Shown: piece by piece, positions 62,196 through 64,000 of the stretch
How positions within the stretch are numbered: position 1 is the stretch's first letter
Layout of the letters: every line of letters begins with the position of its first letter
NCBI GenBank assembly: GCA_018806985.1
Contig: JADANN010000336.1
Location: 372,001 to 436,000, forward strand
Length of the DNA: 64,000 nt
Reading direction: 5' to 3'
Source: Angiostrongylus vasorum
Taxonomy: Eukaryota; Nematoda; Chromadorea; Rhabditida; Metastrongylidae
Translations under genes and position numbers: made by a program
Notes under the pieces: generated by a model
Told to the model about the DNA's origin: nothing
Seen by the model: the letters and a program-made list of their open reading frames with translations, nothing else
Databases searched by the model: none

Positions 62196-62470
62196 GAGTG
62201 TGTGGCACAGTGGTCGAAGGCGTCCCGCAACACACACATGGATTCGATCCCGGCGTCCATGGCCTTCTATTCGTCCAGGTTCGGCAAATTGGTAACAGAC
62301 TTGTCTGGGAGGATGGCAGCACTGGCTTGATAAATCGGTAGGCCACCGCGAGCCATTGTAAACGTCAGATATGCATTCAATCACCTCCAAACGATGCTTA
62401 ATGAAGTCGAATGCATGGAGCATCCCTCAAAGATTGATCAACACTGAGAGCTTTATCCTTCATTTATCCT
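62196..62470 (+). repeat. SINE-A copy 11
   Basis: Head GGAGTGTGTGGCACAGTGGT, body and tail GAGCTTTATCCTTCATTTAT. Near full length. Confidence 0.85.
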
Positions 62471-62816
62471 TTTTTACACATCACTTTCACCTTGGGGCAT
62501 TGGCGGGAACCCTACATTTGTTGTTACGCAGAGTGGAAAGCAGTAATCGTCAAGAAGTTTCTGATTACATACTCCCATTAAAATTATTGAATACTCTACC
62601 TCACCCACCCGACCAGCCATTATCAGCAACATTACGGCTTGTGCAACAGTGTACTAAGCTTTGTAGACTTCAAAGATTGTTTCCTTCTACCATAGGCTGA
62701 ACTTCTTCGCTTATTTTGAAGCCGACGCGCATTGTCCTTACAGGTTCAAATGCTTCTATGCCTCAATTTTATCTCTCTATCCCGTTCTAGTCTTGCCAAC
62801 TTAAAAAAAAATTTCA

Positions 62817-62963
62817 GTCGTACTATTGTCTAGAAGACCAAATTAACATTTGGAAGAAATCTACATATACTGCTGTCGTTATTATGGCTGCTGCATGGCT
62901 AACGTTCTCAGCAAAACACTATGCGGACCTCCATAATTTGTTGCCGCTTAATAAAACTCACTA
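62817..62963 (+). CDS. Candidate terminal exon of an unidentified gene
   Basis: Follows a strong acceptor (AAAAATTTCAG) and stays open for 48 codons to TAA at 62961. The peptide reads SYYCLEDQINIWKKSTYTAV then VIMAAAWLTFSAKHYADL and ends LLPLNKTH, with a hydrophobic segment that could be a tail anchor. The open stretch at 62490-62697 (LLLRRVESSNRQEV, LRLVQQCTKLCRLQRLFPST) may be an upstream exon, but I find no clean donor for it. No family is recognised; it could be chance. Confidence 0.25.
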
Positions 62964-63174
62964 AATAGTTGCACAATGATTGGTATGCCATCTTCTTCAC
63001 TTTCAAACTACGCTAACTAAAAGCGCATTCGTATTCTAAGCACGTTCGGACGACCAATGATCAGGTGTAGGCTGTATGACATGGCAACCGCTGGGATCTG
63101 AATAGCACGTAAAGTTTTTTCCATTGCAGGGGCATTATGTGAAATGCAATACCTTGCTAAGAAAAAAAAGAATA

Positions 63175-63500
63175 CGCAGCAAATAAAAGTTAAACATTGC
63201 GATTTCGGTTGCAGCTTCAGCTTAACAAGGTTCAATAGCGATTTGTGCTCCTCAGATCTTTCCCGTTCACCTGTGATTGCTGAAAGCACTGCTAGAGTAA
63301 AAATCTGGCTAAGGGAAAAGCAAAGCAATGACAGAATTGATGACGTGGATAGCTCGTGCACCTCCGGTAAAGTAATCACGGGTCCGATGCCCAAAAAGAG
63401 GCTCCTGATCTTTGGTCATCTCTTAGTATCCTTCCATTTGTATTTCACATAATACCTTGCTGTAAAGGAAGAATATGTAGTAAATAAAAGTTAAGTTGTA
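63175..63500 (+). repeat. Family C variant, plus strand
   Basis: GCGATTTCGGTTGCAGCTTC head, TCCCGTTCACCTGTGATTGC spacer, weak core, and end CATCTCTTAGTATCC followed by a GTAAATAAAAGTTAAG tail. Confidence 0.6.
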
Positions 63501-63774
63501 AGTAAAATGTTTGCAGAACTTGAAACCAAACAATTTCCAATGTGGACGAAAAGAATGTAACAGATCGGTACCACATAGCAGAACGCTCAGGTTCAATATC
63601 GTCGTTCATCTCTCACGCATAACGAGCTCGTATGTCCAATTCGTTTATTAGCGTTAACATCTAAACCGTCTCAAAACCGCTCAACCCCATCCTGCAATAA
63701 TTGCCCTCCCATTATTTGCTTATAAAAAATTCGTCAAAGTCGATGAACACTACAATTTCCTTTGTGGTAAAATC

Positions 63775-64000
63775 ACGATGATGCTGAGATATTTGCAAAA
63801 CTCCGGACCCGAGTACGGGTGATTGCTGACGGCACTGATCAATGGAAAACAAGCTGAGAGAGAGGCGAAACGAAGGATCCGCATGGTGTGGTGGTGTACG
63901 CGCCGGCCCCGGAAAGGGAATAGTAGCGCGTTCGTTCCCCACTGCAGACACCTGCCGTCCGGAGTTTTGCAAATATCTCAACATCAATAAGGTTCTATCA
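63775..64000 (+). repeat. Family C foldback at window end
   Basis: A short left arm (GATGATGCTGAGATATTTGC) is fused to a full plus-strand unit ending TTTGCAAATATCTCAACATC. The left arm is truncated after 35 bp. The element may continue beyond the window. Confidence 0.75.

Overview
The window is nuclear DNA of a multicellular eukaryote. The evidence points to a clade V parasitic nematode, most likely a hookworm-like strongylid (inference). It is AT-rich, has one protein-coding gene split into small exons with nematode-type TTTCAG acceptors, and is otherwise filled with tRNA-derived SINEs, foldback elements, decayed RTE-type LINEs and a mariner relic. No prokaryotic features, CRISPR arrays, rRNA genes or convincing standalone tRNA genes were seen.

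The one confident gene is a rabphilin orthologue (rbf-1) on the + strand, assembled by eye as 22 coding exons from 16315 to 53686. All junctions are phase-consistent and the 2472 nt CDS would encode 823 residues. Domains in order: an N-terminal leader, a Rab-binding domain with an eight-cysteine FYVE-like zinc finger and SGAWF motif (residues about 30-195), a Ser/Pro/Thr-rich linker (about 195-543), C2A (about 544-672) and C2B (about 699-823). Both C2 domains keep their five acidic Ca2+-binding residues. The product should be a Rab3/Rab27 effector acting in Ca2+-regulated exocytosis of synaptic or dense-core vesicles. Exons make up only about 6.6% of the gene span.

Layout. 1-16.2 kb: upstream region with no supported gene, holding SINEs, foldbacks and a tetranucleotide microsatellite at 7.7-8.6 kb. 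16.3-53.7 kb: rbf-1. Its 8.7 kb first intron carries a dead RTE LINE (18.3-21.1 kb) and its other long introns carry about thirty more repeat copies. 53.7-64 kb: downstream region with a TTCA microsatellite, a second RTE 3' fragment, a mariner transposase relic split by another repeat, more SINEs and a large inverted repeat, and one weak candidate terminal exon of another gene near 62.8 kb.

Repeat families named here for convenience: SINE-A (11 copies, tRNA-like head, GAGCTTTATCC tail), SINE-B (tRNA-like head, 3' end like that of the RTE LINE), SINE-D (same 3' end), C (tRNA-derived units, often joined head-to-head into long hairpins), E (weak tRNA-derived pair), and foldbacks F and G. F and G share a motif resembling a hammerhead-ribozyme core (CTGANGA, paired stem, GAAA) with covarying stem bases. 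That motif and the LINE/SINE 3'-end sharing are the observations most worth following up.
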